64,000 nt of DNA from Methylococcaceae bacterium. Lineage in GTDB: Bacteria; Pseudomonadota; Gammaproteobacteria; Methylococcales; Methylomonadaceae. The notes under the pieces are model-generated. The model saw only the letters and a program-made list of their open reading frames with translations. It was not told the DNA's origin and did not search any database. The stretch spans positions 1-64,000 of the forward strand of contig JABFSH010000015.1 of assembly GCA_013140705.1 (NCBI GenBank), written 5' to 3'. The translations under genes and the position numbers were made by a program. Each line of letters begins with the position of its first letter. The first letter of the stretch is position 1. This document shows positions 1 to 9,284 of the stretch, in pieces.

Positions 1-380
1 ATGCCCTGATCTTTACAAAAACTGAGTTAATGGCTTAATAGTCAGTCATCTGCTCAAAAAAACCGGCTTTTCAGGAGCCTTTATTAACTTACTCCGGTTA
101 CCATTGGATAATTTTGCAAGTGGCTCTCTTTTTTAACATCAAACCTTCTTCATATCCTATTGTTGGCGATTGCACTTCGGAGTTTAATACGCCTTCTTTT
201 GAATCGGCAAGTGCTTCGGGAATTTTTTGCCGGATACTGTTTGCGGCATAAGATAGCAATTAGCCTCAATGAAGTGTAACGGAATCGAGGGTCAGGGATA
301 GCCCTCGATTTCACTATCTTACATCGATAGGTAGAATTCGAGCCTTATCGGAATTACAAAAAAGTAAAAATGGCCCATGG
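1..380. other. Intergenic region without a recognised gene
   Basis: I see no convincing coding frame on either strand. The only structure I can point to is the 9-bp palindrome listed separately at 283-310. The region lies downstream of the leftward lipoprotein gene, so it probably holds the 3' end of that transcript. Confidence 0.5.
283..310. repeat. Short perfect inverted repeat, possible hairpin
   Basis: AATCGAGGG at 283-291 is mirrored by CCCTCGATT at 302-310, with a 10-base loop. No T tract follows on either side, so an intrinsic terminator is doubtful. It lies about 70 bases past the stop of the leftward lipoprotein gene and could stabilise the end of that mRNA. Confidence 0.35.
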
Positions 381-1205
381 CTAATGAGGCTGAGAAAAAA
401 TTTTGGTTGTTACTTGATCTGCCAAAGATAAGACTCCACGATTTATCTCATCTCTTAAGAAATCACCATTCCCACTTGCCCATTCGGAAAACTTTCTTTT
501 TTCGCTCTTATAAGAAAACTCATTATCATAAAAATTTTTACCCGTACCAATTATTCTTAAGGCAATTCTAGATCTTATATTGAGTGTTAAGTCAGGATCG
601 GCATTCCAGTCTCCCTTTAGACCGATATAGTTTATGGTGGCTGCCATTTTAGTTCCAATCCCTTTGGCGGCTAATTCAACATCAGCCACATCATCTAATG
701 TATGACAATTTGGGACTTGGATTTCTAATAGTCGGTTATTATTACTAGCTTTTGCGTTGAATAATAAATTTGCTCTAAACATGTCTTGTAACTGCATTCC
801 CGCAAATTTGAGCATGATCTCTCTATTTTGCATTTGAACCGCTTCTGGGGAGTTTGCTTCGAGTGCTCCCACAACCGACCCTGTAACGCCGCCGATAACT
901 CCCATCGTTGCAGCAAGGCCAAGCAATAAAACCAGCGCTGCTCCGCAATATTGTCCAGAACATGATCCACTAGATAACCCCATTAGTCCCATTCCAAAGG
1001 ATTGCATCCCCCAATTCATTCCTTGTCTAAAGGCCCCGGCTGGCCTACCTTCAGCCGGCTTGTCAATATCAAACTCTGGCAAGGTGTTTATCGAAACAAG
1101 ACCGATATTGCCGAGTAATAATTGTTCCCGATGGCTCAGAATCAGTTGATCATGTGAGCACCCAAGGCTGAAAAATATTAGAATAAACCAAGTGATTATT
1201 TTCAT
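381..1205 (-). CDS. Predicted lipoprotein of unknown function
   Basis: I do not recognise a family. The 274-residue product begins with a hydrophobic signal ending in a lipobox (Phe-Ser-Leu-Gly-Cys, Cys16), so it is expected to be lipid-anchored in the envelope. Residues of about 60-115 are rich in Gly, Ala and Met and contain a glycine-zipper-like hydrophobic stretch that could insert into a membrane. The C-terminal half is a mixed soluble region that might be a beta-rich domain. It lies 108 bases downstream of pntB on the same strand, but a strong palindrome separates them, so it is probably not part of the pnt operon. Confidence 0.75.
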   Translation of the reverse strand: MKIITWFILIFFSLGCSHDQLILSHREQLLLGNIGLVSINTLPEFDIDKPAEGRPAGAFRQGMNWGMQSFGMGLMGLSSGSCSGQYCGAALVLLLGLAATMGVIGGVTGSVVGALEANSPEAVQMQNREIMLKFAGMQLQDMFRANLLFNAKASNNNRLLEIQVPNCHTLDDVADVELAAKGIGTKMAATINYIGLKGDWNADPDLTLNIRSRIALRIIGTGKNFYDNEFSYKSEKRKFSEWASGNGDFLRDEINRGVLSLADQVTTKIFSQPH

Positions 1206-1250
1206 TAGTTTATCTTATAAAAAATAGGGCCATAGAATGTTCTGATGCAC

Positions 1251-1280
1251 GAAGCGCATCAATCGCGAACGATGCGCTTC
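1251..1280. repeat. REP-like palindrome / possible terminator after pntB
   Basis: GAAGCGCATC at 1251-1260 and GATGCGCTTC at 1271-1280 form a perfect 10-bp inverted repeat with a 10-base loop. It lies directly downstream of pntB. The GATGCGCTTC core and the nearby CGCATCCTACGG resemble dispersed extragenic palindromes common in gammaproteobacteria. There is no clear T tract, so any termination role is a guess. Confidence 0.45.
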
Positions 1281-1313
1281 TCTTTGTTCAAACGCATCCT
1301 ACGGATATAAAAC

Positions 1314-2705
1314 CTAGCCCTTCAACGCCTTCAAAACTTCCTGCAACATCTTATTCGCATCACCAAACAGCATGCGGGTGTTGTCCTTTACAAACAACGG
1401 ATTACCTACACCGGCATAACCGGAGGCCATGCTTCTTTTCATAACGATAGTGGTATCGCCTTTCCAGCATTCCAGTACCGGCATACCGGCGATGGGGCTA
1501 TTGGGGTCGTCCAGTGCGGATGGATTGACGATGTCGTTTGCGCCGATAACGATGGAAATGTCCACATCTCCCCACTCTTCATTGATCTCATCCATTTCAA
1601 ACACGATATCGTAAGGGACTTTGGCTTCGGCCAGCAAAACGTTCATGTGGCCGGGCATACGGCCTGCAACCGGGTGGATACCGAAACCGACCCTTTTGCC
1701 TTTATCTCTAAGCAGTTTGGTAATTTCGTTGACTGTGTGCTGAGCCTGAGCAACGGCCATGCCGTAGCCTGGGATGATGATGATGTTTTTTGCAGCTAGC
1801 AGGAGCTGCGCGGTTTCTTCGGCTTCAATAGGGTGAACGTCACCTTCAATGACAGCCGCTTCGCCACCTGAACCGGTACCGAAGCCGCCGGCGATAACGC
1901 TGAGAAAATGCCGGTTCATGGCGCGGCACATGATGTAACTCAGAATGGCACCGCTACTACCGACGAGGGCGCCGGTTACAATCAACAAATCGTTGCTCAA
2001 CATGAAACCCGTCGCTGCGGCGGCCCATCCGGAATAGCTGTTCAACATCGAAACAACCACTGGCATGTCGGCACCGCCGATTGCCATTACCATGTGGACA
2101 CCAAATGCCAGCGCAACCACAGTCATCAATAATAAGGGAGCGAGACCGCCGCCGCTTTCTGCCTGGGATAAAAACATTTGGCCCAGACCGATTGCCATCA
2201 CTAACAATGCCAGATTCAACCAATGGCGTGCCGGTAATAATAACGGTTTGCCGGTGATTCTTTCGCTGAGTTTGCCAAAAGCAATGACAGAGCCCGAAAA
2301 AGTGACAGCGCCTATCAGAATGCCGACATAGATTTCGACTTCATGAATGGTTTTTTCAACACCACTGATTGTGCTGGAGTCATCCATAAAATTGGCATAA
2401 CCGACCAAAACGGCCGCCATACCCACAAGGCTGTGCATGATGGCAACCAGTTCGGGCATTTGCGTCATTTCAACTTTTAATGCCGCCTTTACACCGATGG
2501 AGCCTCCGATTAACAGAGCCAGAATCAAAACAACATAAGAGTTGACTGTGTCGCTCAACGATGTTGCGACAATGGCTATGGTCATGCCCAGCATGCCGAA
2601 ATAGTTGCCTCGACGCGCGGTCTCCTGATTACTTAAGCCGCTGAGGCTGAGAATGAACAGAATGGTGGCTACGATGTAAGACATCGTGACTAAACTTTGT
2701 GACAT
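1314..2705 (-). CDS. pntB: NAD(P) transhydrogenase beta subunit PntB
   Basis: This is the beta subunit of the proton-translocating transhydrogenase, which uses the proton motive force to reduce NADP+ with NADH in the cytoplasmic membrane. The 463-residue length matches the family. The first ~260 residues are a series of hydrophobic helices (membrane domain II). The C-terminal ~190 residues form the NADP(H)-binding domain III, visible as the [10 protein letters not shown] nucleotide-binding loop, followed by GVGNPLF and the FGDANKM end typical of PntB. The gene starts 14 bases after the pntA stop, so the two are co-transcribed. Nothing is missing. Confidence 0.95.
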   Translation of the reverse strand: MSQSLVTMSYIVATILFILSLSGLSNQETARRGNYFGMLGMTIAIVATSLSDTVNSYVVLILALLIGGSIGVKAALKVEMTQMPELVAIMHSLVGMAAVLVGYANFMDDSSTISGVEKTIHEVEIYVGILIGAVTFSGSVIAFGKLSERITGKPLLLPARHWLNLALLVMAIGLGQMFLSQAESGGGLAPLLLMTVVALAFGVHMVMAIGGADMPVVVSMLNSYSGWAAAATGFMLSNDLLIVTGALVGSSGAILSYIMCRAMNRHFLSVIAGGFGTGSGGEAAVIEGDVHPIEAEETAQLLLAAKNIIIIPGYGMAVAQAQHTVNEITKLLRDKGKRVGFGIHPVAGRMPGHMNVLLAEAKVPYDIVFEMDEINEEWGDVDISIVIGANDIVNPSALDDPNSPIAGMPVLECWKGDTTIVMKRSMASGYAGVGNPLFVKDNTRMLFGDANKMLQEVLKALKG

Positions 2706-2719
2706 TATTTTCTCCGTAT

Positions 2720-4285
2720 TTATTTTCTGAACATTTCCAACATGCGGCGAGTGACTAAAAAGCCACCGGCGATATTGATGGATGCAATGAGAATGGACAA
2801 TCCCGCAAGTACGCTGATGGCTGTGCCGGGCGAAGAAATCTGCACCAATGCGCCGATGACAATAATGCCGCTAATGGCGTTGGTTACGCTCATTAAAGGG
2901 GTATGCAGCGAAGCAGTTACATTCCAGATCACCTGATAGCCAATAAAGCAGGCGAGAACGAAGACAGTAAAATGTGACATGAATGAAGCGGGAGCCACTG
3001 AGCCGATACCAAACAAAGCGAGGCCACCGATGATCAAAGGCAGGAATTGCTTGATGGATTCCGGAATGATCGGCTTTTTTTGTTGAGCCACTACTGCTGG
3101 ATAAGCCGGGGCTTCAGTCTGAGGTGGCGGCGCTACCTTGAGGGTCGGAGGTGGTGGTGGCCAAGTGATTTTTCCTTCTTTTATGACAGTACTGCCGCGT
3201 ATCATTTCATCGTCCATATTGACGTTGATAACACCATTTTTTTCAGGGCAAAGCTCAGTTAATAAATGTCTCAAGTTAGTTGCGTAAAGCTGACTAGCCT
3301 GATTGGCAAGGCGGCTAGGCAGGTTGGTGTAACCAATCAGGGTGACACCATGTTTTACTACAACCTTGTCTTTTTCGGTCAATTCGCAGTTGCCGCCTTG
3401 TTCGGCCGCCAGGTCAACGATGACACTGCCGGGTTTCATGGAGGTCACCATGGCTTGCGTGATCAATTTTGGCGCCGGTTTACCGGGAATCAGGGCTGTG
3501 GTGACGATGATGTCCACTTCCATGGCTTGTCTGGCAAACAAGGCCATTTCGGCTTCGATAAATTCCTTGGACATGGTTTTGGCATAGCCGCCCACGCCAG
3601 AGCCTTCTTCCTTGAAGTCCAGCATCAAAAACTCAGCATCCATGCTTTCGATTTGTTCTTTGACTTCCGGTCGTGTATCAAACGCTCTGACAATCGCGCC
3701 CATGCTTTTGGCAGCGCCGATGGCAGCCAGGCCGGCAACTCCGGCGCCAATGACTAAAACCTTGGCGGGCGGAATTTTTCCGGCAGCGGTAATTTGGCCG
3801 GTGAAAAAACGTCCGAAATGTTGGGCCGCTTCAACAATGGCGCGATAACCGGCAATATTGGCCATGGAACTTAAAGCATCCAGTTTTTGCGCTCTGGATA
3901 TGCGCGGCACGCTATCCATTGCCAGCACGGTTGCTTCTTTGGCAGCCAGTTTTTGCATTAAATCTTCATTTTGGGCCGGCCAGATAAAACTGATTAAATG
4001 ACCGCCTTGGGACAGCATGTCAATTTCATCGATTGCTAATTCGGGATGTTGTTCCGGAGCGCGCACTTTCATGACGATATCGGATTTTTTCCATAATGAT
4101 TTGACACTTTTTACGATTTCAACACCGGCTTCTTTGTAGGCTTCGTCGGAAATATCGGCGCCTAAACCTGCGCCGCTTTCGATACATACCGAAAATCCCA
4201 GTTTTATTAGTTGTTCGGCAGCTTCGGGTGTCGTCGCCACACGTTTTTCACCTTGGTGAATTTCTTTCGGTATACCAATCTTCAT
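2720..4285 (-). CDS. pntA: NAD(P) transhydrogenase alpha subunit PntA
   Basis: This is the NAD(H)-binding alpha subunit of the membrane transhydrogenase. I place the start at 4285, where the protein reads [15 protein letters not shown], the usual PntA N-terminus. An AGGAG ribosome site lies just upstream, and the frame's ~69-codon upstream extension has no family similarity. The resulting 521 residues comprise the alanine-dehydrogenase-like domain I (with [20 protein letters not shown] as the Rossmann loop), a Pro-rich linker near residues 380-400, and four hydrophobic helices at the C-terminus. It is therefore the one-chain enterobacterial form, not the split PntAA/PntAB. It is first in the operon with pntB. 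Confidence 0.95.
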   Translation of the reverse strand: MKIGIPKEIHQGEKRVATTPEAAEQLIKLGFSVCIESGAGLGADISDEAYKEAGVEIVKSVKSLWKKSDIVMKVRAPEQHPELAIDEIDMLSQGGHLISFIWPAQNEDLMQKLAAKEATVLAMDSVPRISRAQKLDALSSMANIAGYRAIVEAAQHFGRFFTGQITAAGKIPPAKVLVIGAGVAGLAAIGAAKSMGAIVRAFDTRPEVKEQIESMDAEFLMLDFKEEGSGVGGYAKTMSKEFIEAEMALFARQAMEVDIIVTTALIPGKPAPKLITQAMVTSMKPGSVIVDLAAEQGGNCELTEKDKVVVKHGVTLIGYTNLPSRLANQASQLYATNLRHLLTELCPEKNGVINVNMDDEMIRGSTVIKEGKITWPPPPPTLKVAPPPQTEAPAYPAVVAQQKKPIIPESIKQFLPLIIGGLALFGIGSVAPASFMSHFTVFVLACFIGYQVIWNVTASLHTPLMSVTNAISGIIVIGALVQISSPGTAISVLAGLSILIASINIAGGFLVTRRMLEMFRK

Positions 4286-4739
4286 ACGGTCTCCTGTGGT
4301 TGTTATAGTCAAGCAAGTTAGGGGTACAACGATTTTTAACCTAAATCGCTGAGGATAGGGGAATAAGCCTAAACTTTCAATAAAAAAAGCAGATTGTTCA
4401 AAGATGAACTTATTGAATTCGACCTGTAACAGCGGATGAACGAAATGGCAATGTAAGGCGATACATTGAGTATGCTCTGGATTTACCTTCATGAGTCATC
4501 ACTAAACAACGGCTAGTTACGCGACTCATATTGGATGACTGCAATAATGTTTAATTGGATTTTAAATTTAGCGGATAATGTTGATAATGGACTTAAAGAA
4601 GAGCGTCAAAACGGAAATTGTCGGAAACGTGATGATGCTGATAAGAGTATTCAATAATTTTCTAACAGGCAGGATCAGTGATATCAGTCCTTTTCGACAG
4701 TTTTTCCATAACGAGTTTTTCGGCGGGAATTAGTATTCA
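4286..4739. other. Divergent intergenic region upstream of pntA
   Basis: These 454 bases separate leftward pntA from a rightward unknown gene, so promoters for both must lie here. I cannot assign -35/-10 boxes with confidence. The only site I would name is the AGGAG ribosome-binding site immediately before pntA at about 4289-4296. No repeat or RNA gene is apparent. Confidence 0.4.
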
Positions 4740-5603
4740 GTGCGATCGCTACTAGAAGGTTCTTGCTGTCCGGATCGGTTTAAATCATCCAGGGACAGAC
4801 TTAAAATCCGTTGGGCGCTTTTGCTTTTTATAGGGTGCTGTCTTGTTGTACTGCCTGCCGTGGCTCATGCGGCGTCTGTTTTGAATGTTGATCTGATTAG
4901 TCCGGATCAGGAACAAGCTAAACCCGCTTCGATGGAAGTAAATTCCTACCAATCCAGTTATCTGCGTGAAGTTAAAAAGCTTTCAAAACAAGATAAAAAT
5001 AGTTCGCTGTCTGCCCAACAGCGTTATGCCAGTATTTATCGAATCATTCAAGACAATCAATCAAAGACCACTAATTTTTTAAACCAATCGGGATTACTCA
5101 AAATCAGCCCTTTTGAAGCCGATAATCAGGACAGTCTGGGCAAAAACGATGTGGTGTTGGACGATATAAAGACTTCATTAAAAGATCTGAATGCGCAGTG
5201 GAATAGCATCGAAAGTTCATTAAATCAATATCTAGAGGATGCAGGCATCATCAGCAGCTCCTCCGCTCTGGCAACAGATCAAACAGATTTACTGGCCTAC
5301 ATCAATCAGCGAAGCCCCTCCATTGACTCTCAAATCGACAATTTAGCGATCATCAAGGATAGCCAAGAATTAGCGCTGGAACCTCCGTTAGAAGAGCAAC
5401 CAGTGATGAATCGCCTCTTATTTTTTATCAGCATACCTCACCTGTTGCACCTGCTGTCTGATAACCTGGGAAGCCTGATAGCGGTATTGATGGTCTGGCT
5501 ATTCATCAAAGGAACGATCCAATTTCTACTCTGGAAAATGCATAACAGAAAGAGACGACGGATCAAAAGAAATCGAACTATTGATGGTATCAGGAAATTC
5601 TGA
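4740..5603 (+). CDS. Exported/membrane protein of unknown function
   Basis: I do not recognise the family. The GTG start gives a basic N-terminus, a hydrophobic segment (about residues 24-44) and an Ala-His-Ala cleavage-like site, suggesting export. The middle is hydrophilic, rich in Ser, Asn, Gln and Asp, with heptad-like helical stretches (residues ~60-215). A second hydrophobic region (about 228-265) followed by a very basic tail (KMHNRKRRRIKRNR) suggests a C-terminal membrane anchor with a cytoplasmic basic end. The start is uncertain because the GGGA motif upstream is about 13 bases away. It stands alone, with a dispersed repeat just downstream. Confidence 0.65.
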   Translation: MRSLLEGSCCPDRFKSSRDRLKIRWALLLFIGCCLVVLPAVAHAASVLNVDLISPDQEQAKPASMEVNSYQSSYLREVKKLSKQDKNSSLSAQQRYASIYRIIQDNQSKTTNFLNQSGLLKISPFEADNQDSLGKNDVVLDDIKTSLKDLNAQWNSIESSLNQYLEDAGIISSSSALATDQTDLLAYINQRSPSIDSQIDNLAIIKDSQELALEPPLEEQPVMNRLLFFISIPHLLHLLSDNLGSLIAVLMVWLFIKGTIQFLLWKMHNRKRRRIKRNRTIDGIRKF

Positions 5604-5657
5604 CGGCGCTTTCGCCATGGTTTGTGAACCGAATCAGGTATAATTCCAATTGCTTTT

Positions 5658-5905
5658 GGGAACCTCTAAAAATTGCACTTCGACAAGCTCTCAAGAAACA
5701 GCTTTTTTGTATTTGTAATATCAATGACTTGCAAAGATATGAAAACACACAAAAGTACGTCGAACAGCGACTGTTTCATGGTAACGCCATGTCTCCGAAG
5801 GGAGGCTTATTTTACTCAGTGCGAACGGATATTTTGTAAAATCAGTTACCTATCCGTTCATGCTGAGCTTGTCGAAGCATGATCGAATAATTTTTAGAGG
5901 CTCCC
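5658..5905. repeat. Dispersed intergenic element, copy 1 (MITE-like, terminal inverted repeats)
   Basis: The left end at 5658 (GGGAACCTCTAAAAATTG, then CTTCGACAAGCTC) is mirrored by the right end at 5865-5905 (GAGCTTGTCGAAG, then ATTTTTAGAGGCTCCC), giving imperfect terminal inverted repeats. The ~150-base interior (5680-5833) is nearly identical to 11580-11731. It contains the small hairpins CATGG-taacg-CCATG and CTCC-gaa-GGAG. Short frames inside it look accidental. It could be a non-autonomous mobile repeat, or carry a structured RNA. Confidence 0.7.
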
Positions 5906-6078
5906 TTAAGACTTAATTGGCCGTCCTGAGCCTGACGAATGTGGCACAGTTTTCCGTACATGGCTCGCAAGGCACTCTGGGCGAAGCCGAAAGTGATCCC
6001 ACCACGAACGCCTTAATTTAGCGACATTGGGTATAATTCCCGGCCTTATAACAGCTTTTCTGACAGCAAACACCTCAC

Positions 6079-7557
6079 ATGGGAATTTTATCAAAACTGG
6101 TCTCGCAAACGGCGATCTATGGAATCAGCAGTATTTTTGGGCGCTTCCTGAATTACCTGTTGGTTCCGCTTTATACGTACCATTTTTCGGCTGCTGAGTA
6201 TGGCGTAGTCTCTGAGTTTTATGCTTATGCCGGCTTCTTTTCGGTTGTTTTGCTGTTTGGCTTTGAAACCGGCTATTTTCGTTTTCGCAACAAGGAGCAA
6301 CTACAGCGGGATACCGCCTATTCTTCGGCCTTGCTGTTTGTCATTCTGCTCAATCTGCTCTTTTTCCTGGGCATTTTGTTGCTTAACCAACGCTTGTCGG
6401 GTGCGTTGAATTATGCCGATCATCCGGAATATGTCCTGTATTTTACGTTGATCCTGACGCTGGATGCCGTGGCGTCGATTCCCTTCGCACGTTTACGTGC
6501 CGAGGATAAAGCCTTGCGTTTTGCCGGCATCAAGTTTATCGAGATATTTATCACCATCATCCTGAGTGTTTTTTTTATCGCCTATTGCCCCAAGATTTAT
6601 GCCGAAAACCCGCAATCCTGGGTCGCCAGGTTATACAATCCCACCATAGGCATCAGCTATATTTTCATTGCCAATCTGATTGCCAGTTTTTTTAAGTTTA
6701 TGTTGTTGGCGCCCCAATTGAAGGGTTTGGGAGCGGGATTTGATCAAGCCTTGTTTTTGCGCATGCTTCGCTATTCTGCGCCGATGGTGGTCATCGGTTT
6801 TGCCGGAATTATCAACGAGATGCTGGATCGCGCATTACTTAAGCATTTGTTACCCTATGATAGTCAGACCAACCTGAAAATGCTGGGGATTTATAGTGCC
6901 TGCTACAAACTATCTATTCTGATGTCATTGTTTATTCAGGCGTTTCGTTACGCCGCTGAACCGTTTTTTTTTGCGCATGCCAATAATAATGATGCCCGTA
7001 AAATTTATGCGGATGTACTCAAATACTTTGTTATTTTCTGTGTCTTTATCTTTTTATTGGTGACGCTTTTCATCGACTTCTTTAAGTATTTTGTCGGTGC
7101 AGAATTTCGTGCCGGATTGGATGTCGTTCCGATATTATTAATGGCCAATCTCTGTTTGGGCATCTATGTCAATCTATCCATATGGTATAAGTTGACTGAT
7201 AGAACCTTGACCGGTGCCATGGTGTCGCTATTTGGGGCTGCACTGACGGTTATATTAAACATTGAGTGGATACCGACACTTGGTTATCGGGGGTCGGCTT
7301 GGGCGACTTTGATTTGTTATGCCAGCATGGCGTTGTTATCGTATGGTCTGGGGAGAAAATATTATCCGGTGGCTTACGATGTCAAACGTGTAATGGGGTA
7401 TATTGGACTGGGCGTCGGCTTGTATTATATGCAGCAACATTTGATACATATCCACCACTATAATCTCTGGCTCTTATCATCTGAATTATTGCTGTTTTAT
7501 ATGTTGGTCGCCGTGCTTTTTGAAAAGCGACAACTAACATTGAGAATAAGGCGTTAA
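6079..7557 (+). CDS. Polysaccharide flippase (oligosaccharide/Wzx-type, MATE-like)
   Basis: The product is a 492-residue polytopic membrane protein with about 12-14 hydrophobic helices. The N-terminus (residues 1-45, including the GRFLNYLLVPLYTYHFS and AAEYGVVSE motifs) is characteristic of the Polysacc_synt/Wzx export family. Members flip lipid-linked oligosaccharides across the inner membrane for capsule, exopolysaccharide or O-antigen assembly. No glycosyltransferases flank it, so its substrate cannot be read from context. The sugar-nucleotide genes manC and galU are 50 kb away. The ATG start follows the dispersed repeat by about 170 bases. Confidence 0.85.
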   Translation: MGILSKLVSQTAIYGISSIFGRFLNYLLVPLYTYHFSAAEYGVVSEFYAYAGFFSVVLLFGFETGYFRFRNKEQLQRDTAYSSALLFVILLNLLFFLGILLLNQRLSGALNYADHPEYVLYFTLILTLDAVASIPFARLRAEDKALRFAGIKFIEIFITIILSVFFIAYCPKIYAENPQSWVARLYNPTIGISYIFIANLIASFFKFMLLAPQLKGLGAGFDQALFLRMLRYSAPMVVIGFAGIINEMLDRALLKHLLPYDSQTNLKMLGIYSACYKLSILMSLFIQAFRYAAEPFFFAHANNNDARKIYADVLKYFVIFCVFIFLLVTLFIDFFKYFVGAEFRAGLDVVPILLMANLCLGIYVNLSIWYKLTDRTLTGAMVSLFGAALTVILNIEWIPTLGYRGSAWATLICYASMALLSYGLGRKYYPVAYDVKRVMGYIGLGVGLYYMQQHLIHIHHYNLWLLSSELLLFYMLVAVLFEKRQLTLRIRR

Positions 7558-7602
7558 AGTGGTTCAATCTTATAGTTTTTTATCTTGCTTAAAGGCTAAG
7601 TT

Positions 7603-8109
7603 ATGTTAGAAATAATAAAATTTAATCCCAGAATCTGGTTTTTTTTAGGCTTTCTGGGCTGTACAGGTTTGTTGGCGGCAGGAGCTTATTTTCAGTTTGT
7701 CGATGGATTGCAGCCTTGCCCGTTATGTATTTCGCAACGGATTGCCATTTTTTTGACGGGTCTGTGCTTTTTAGTGGCTGGCATACATAACCCGGGACGC
7801 GTCGGGATTAACCGTTATGCGGTCTTGGGCGCTGTGATTGCGTTGGCCGGAGGCAGCATATCAACGCGGCATGTCTGGATACAGCATTTACCGCCTGATC
7901 AGGTCCCGGAATGCGGTCCAGGAATCGAGTATATGTTTCAAAACTTCCCCCTGTTTGAAACGCTTAAATTAATGCTCAGTGGTACGGGCGATTGTGCGAA
8001 AGTGGATTGGACATTCATGACATTAAGCATGCCGGCCTGGACATTGATTGCCTTTTTAATGCTGGCAACACTCAGCATTCTCCAAATTTGGAACAAACCA
8101 CAACAATAG
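7603..8109 (+). CDS. dsbB: Disulfide bond formation protein DsbB
   Basis: DsbB reoxidises periplasmic DsbA and passes electrons to membrane quinone. The 168-residue product has four hydrophobic helices. The first redox pair is visible as Cys39-Pro-Leu-Cys42 in the first periplasmic loop, and the second as Cys104 and Cys131 in the second loop (PECGPG and GTGDCAKVDW). A conserved Arg follows the first pair in the SQRIAIF segment. Length and cysteine spacing match the family. It begins 45 bases after the flippase gene, with a methyltransferase-like gene 15 bases downstream, so the latter two may form a transcription unit. Confidence 0.93.
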   Translation: MLEIIKFNPRIWFFLGFLGCTGLLAAGAYFQFVDGLQPCPLCISQRIAIFLTGLCFLVAGIHNPGRVGINRYAVLGAVIALAGGSISTRHVWIQHLPPDQVPECGPGIEYMFQNFPLFETLKLMLSGTGDCAKVDWTFMTLSMPAWTLIAFLMLATLSILQIWNKPQQ

Positions 8110-8124
8110 GTCTTTGAAATACTC

Positions 8125-8931
8125 ATGAATAAATTTTTTCCGGCATTTTTGCTGGTGCTCAGTTCGTTTGCTACCCAGGCGGCCGACGATTTTGACAGGT
8201 TACGACACGTCCTTGATGGCAAACAACGCTCAGCAGAACATAAGGCCAGGGATAAATATCGGCATCCGCAGCAAACGCTGGAGTTTTTCGACGTCAGGGA
8301 CAACATGACTGTTGTCGAGATTTGGCCGGGTGAAGGTTGGTATACGGAAATTATGGCACCCTATTTGCGGAAACATGGCAAATTATATGCCGCCCATTTT
8401 TCTCGACAGGCGGACAACGACTACTTTAAAAGCAGCCGGGCTCATTTTGAAAACAAGCTGAAAAAATCTCCCAAGATCTATGATAAGGTCAAGCTAACGG
8501 TACTACAGCCGCCTGAACACGTACTGATTGCGCCCGATGGTTCTGCGGATCGGGTTTTAACGTTTCGAAATGTGCACAACTGGATGAAAAACGATCAGGC
8601 CCCTGTTGTTTTTAAGGCTATGTTTAATGCCTTGAAACCCGGTGGTATTTTGGGCATCGTGGAACACCGGAACTCGACGGCAAAGCCCCAGGATCCCAAA
8701 GCGATGTCCGGTTATGTGACTGAAGATTATCTGATTGCCTTGGCAAGAAATACCGGTTTTGAGTTTTTGGCTAAATCTGAAGTCAATGCCAATAGCAAAG
8801 ATACCAAAGACTATCCTGACGGAGTTTGGACGCTGCCACCAACGTTAAGGCTTAATGAGAAAGATCGAAAAAAATATCTTAAAATTGGTGAAAGCGATCG
8901 GATGACGATTAAATTTATCAAACCAAAGTGA
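8125..8931 (+). CDS. Exported class I SAM-methyltransferase-like protein
   Basis: The 268-residue product starts with a typical Sec signal (MNKFFPAF... ending near Thr-Gln-Ala-Ala, residues 18-21). A Rossmann-type methyltransferase domain follows. The motif I region reads VVEIWPGEGWYTEIMAPYL (about residues 60-79), and the later LKPGGILGIVEH (about 171-182) corresponds to the post-motif III strand. This is the 'predicted methyltransferase' family often found with signal peptides. The location is odd for a SAM-dependent enzyme because SAM is cytoplasmic, so activity is uncertain. It lies 15 bases after dsbB and is likely co-transcribed. Confidence 0.8.
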   Translation: MNKFFPAFLLVLSSFATQAADDFDRLRHVLDGKQRSAEHKARDKYRHPQQTLEFFDVRDNMTVVEIWPGEGWYTEIMAPYLRKHGKLYAAHFSRQADNDYFKSSRAHFENKLKKSPKIYDKVKLTVLQPPEHVLIAPDGSADRVLTFRNVHNWMKNDQAPVVFKAMFNALKPGGILGIVEHRNSTAKPQDPKAMSGYVTEDYLIALARNTGFEFLAKSEVNANSKDTKDYPDGVWTLPPTLRLNEKDRKKYLKIGESDRMTIKFIKPK

Positions 8932-9188
8932 TGCCCGACTGGCATAAAGCCATTGCTATAAGCCCTAAATTTTAAGCAGCGATGATTATGTGGTGCACTG
9001 TATTGGTGCTAATTATGCACATTTTTACAAACACTCAAAACAAACGATGAAAATATTGGCAAGCGTTGGATTCGATCAGCATAAAATAAATAAGTCATTG
9101 AAAAATATATTAAATAATAGTTGGCTAAAATCTGACCAAGTTAACAAAACTGTAATAAAAACCGACAGTAATGACGTTAAAATACCGA

Positions 9189-9223
9189 TTGTCCACAGAG
9201 TTATCCACAGGTTTTGTGAATAA
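9189..9223. promoter_or_regulatory. Cluster of three DnaA-box-like 9-mers upstream of priA
   Basis: TTGTCCACA (9189-9197, one mismatch), TTATCCACA (9201-9209, perfect) and TGTGAATAA (9215-9223, a perfect TTATTCACA on the other strand) match the DnaA box TTATNCACA. They lie within 35 bases, beside an AT-rich stretch at about 9040-9180. The cluster is 62 bases before the priA start. It may mediate DnaA control of priA or be part of an initiation or titration site. The rest of 8932-9284 shows no gene that I believe. Confidence 0.6.
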
Positions 9224-9284
9224 CTCAAATAATGTTTTTGCGCTAATGACTTAGCGTCGAAACATTATCAACCATTCAAATTTA

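Noticed and set aside
1908-2331. Frames antisense to pntB
   Set aside because: They are shadows of a well-conserved gene on the other strand.
5624-5882. Two overlapping short rightward frames
   Set aside because: They lie in the dispersed repeat. Similar frames recur in copy 2 only because the DNA is repeated, with no ribosome site or family similarity.
8990-9223. 77-codon frame upstream of priA
   Set aside because: It covers the AT-rich and DnaA-box region, has no family similarity or ribosome site, and biased composition explains the open frame.
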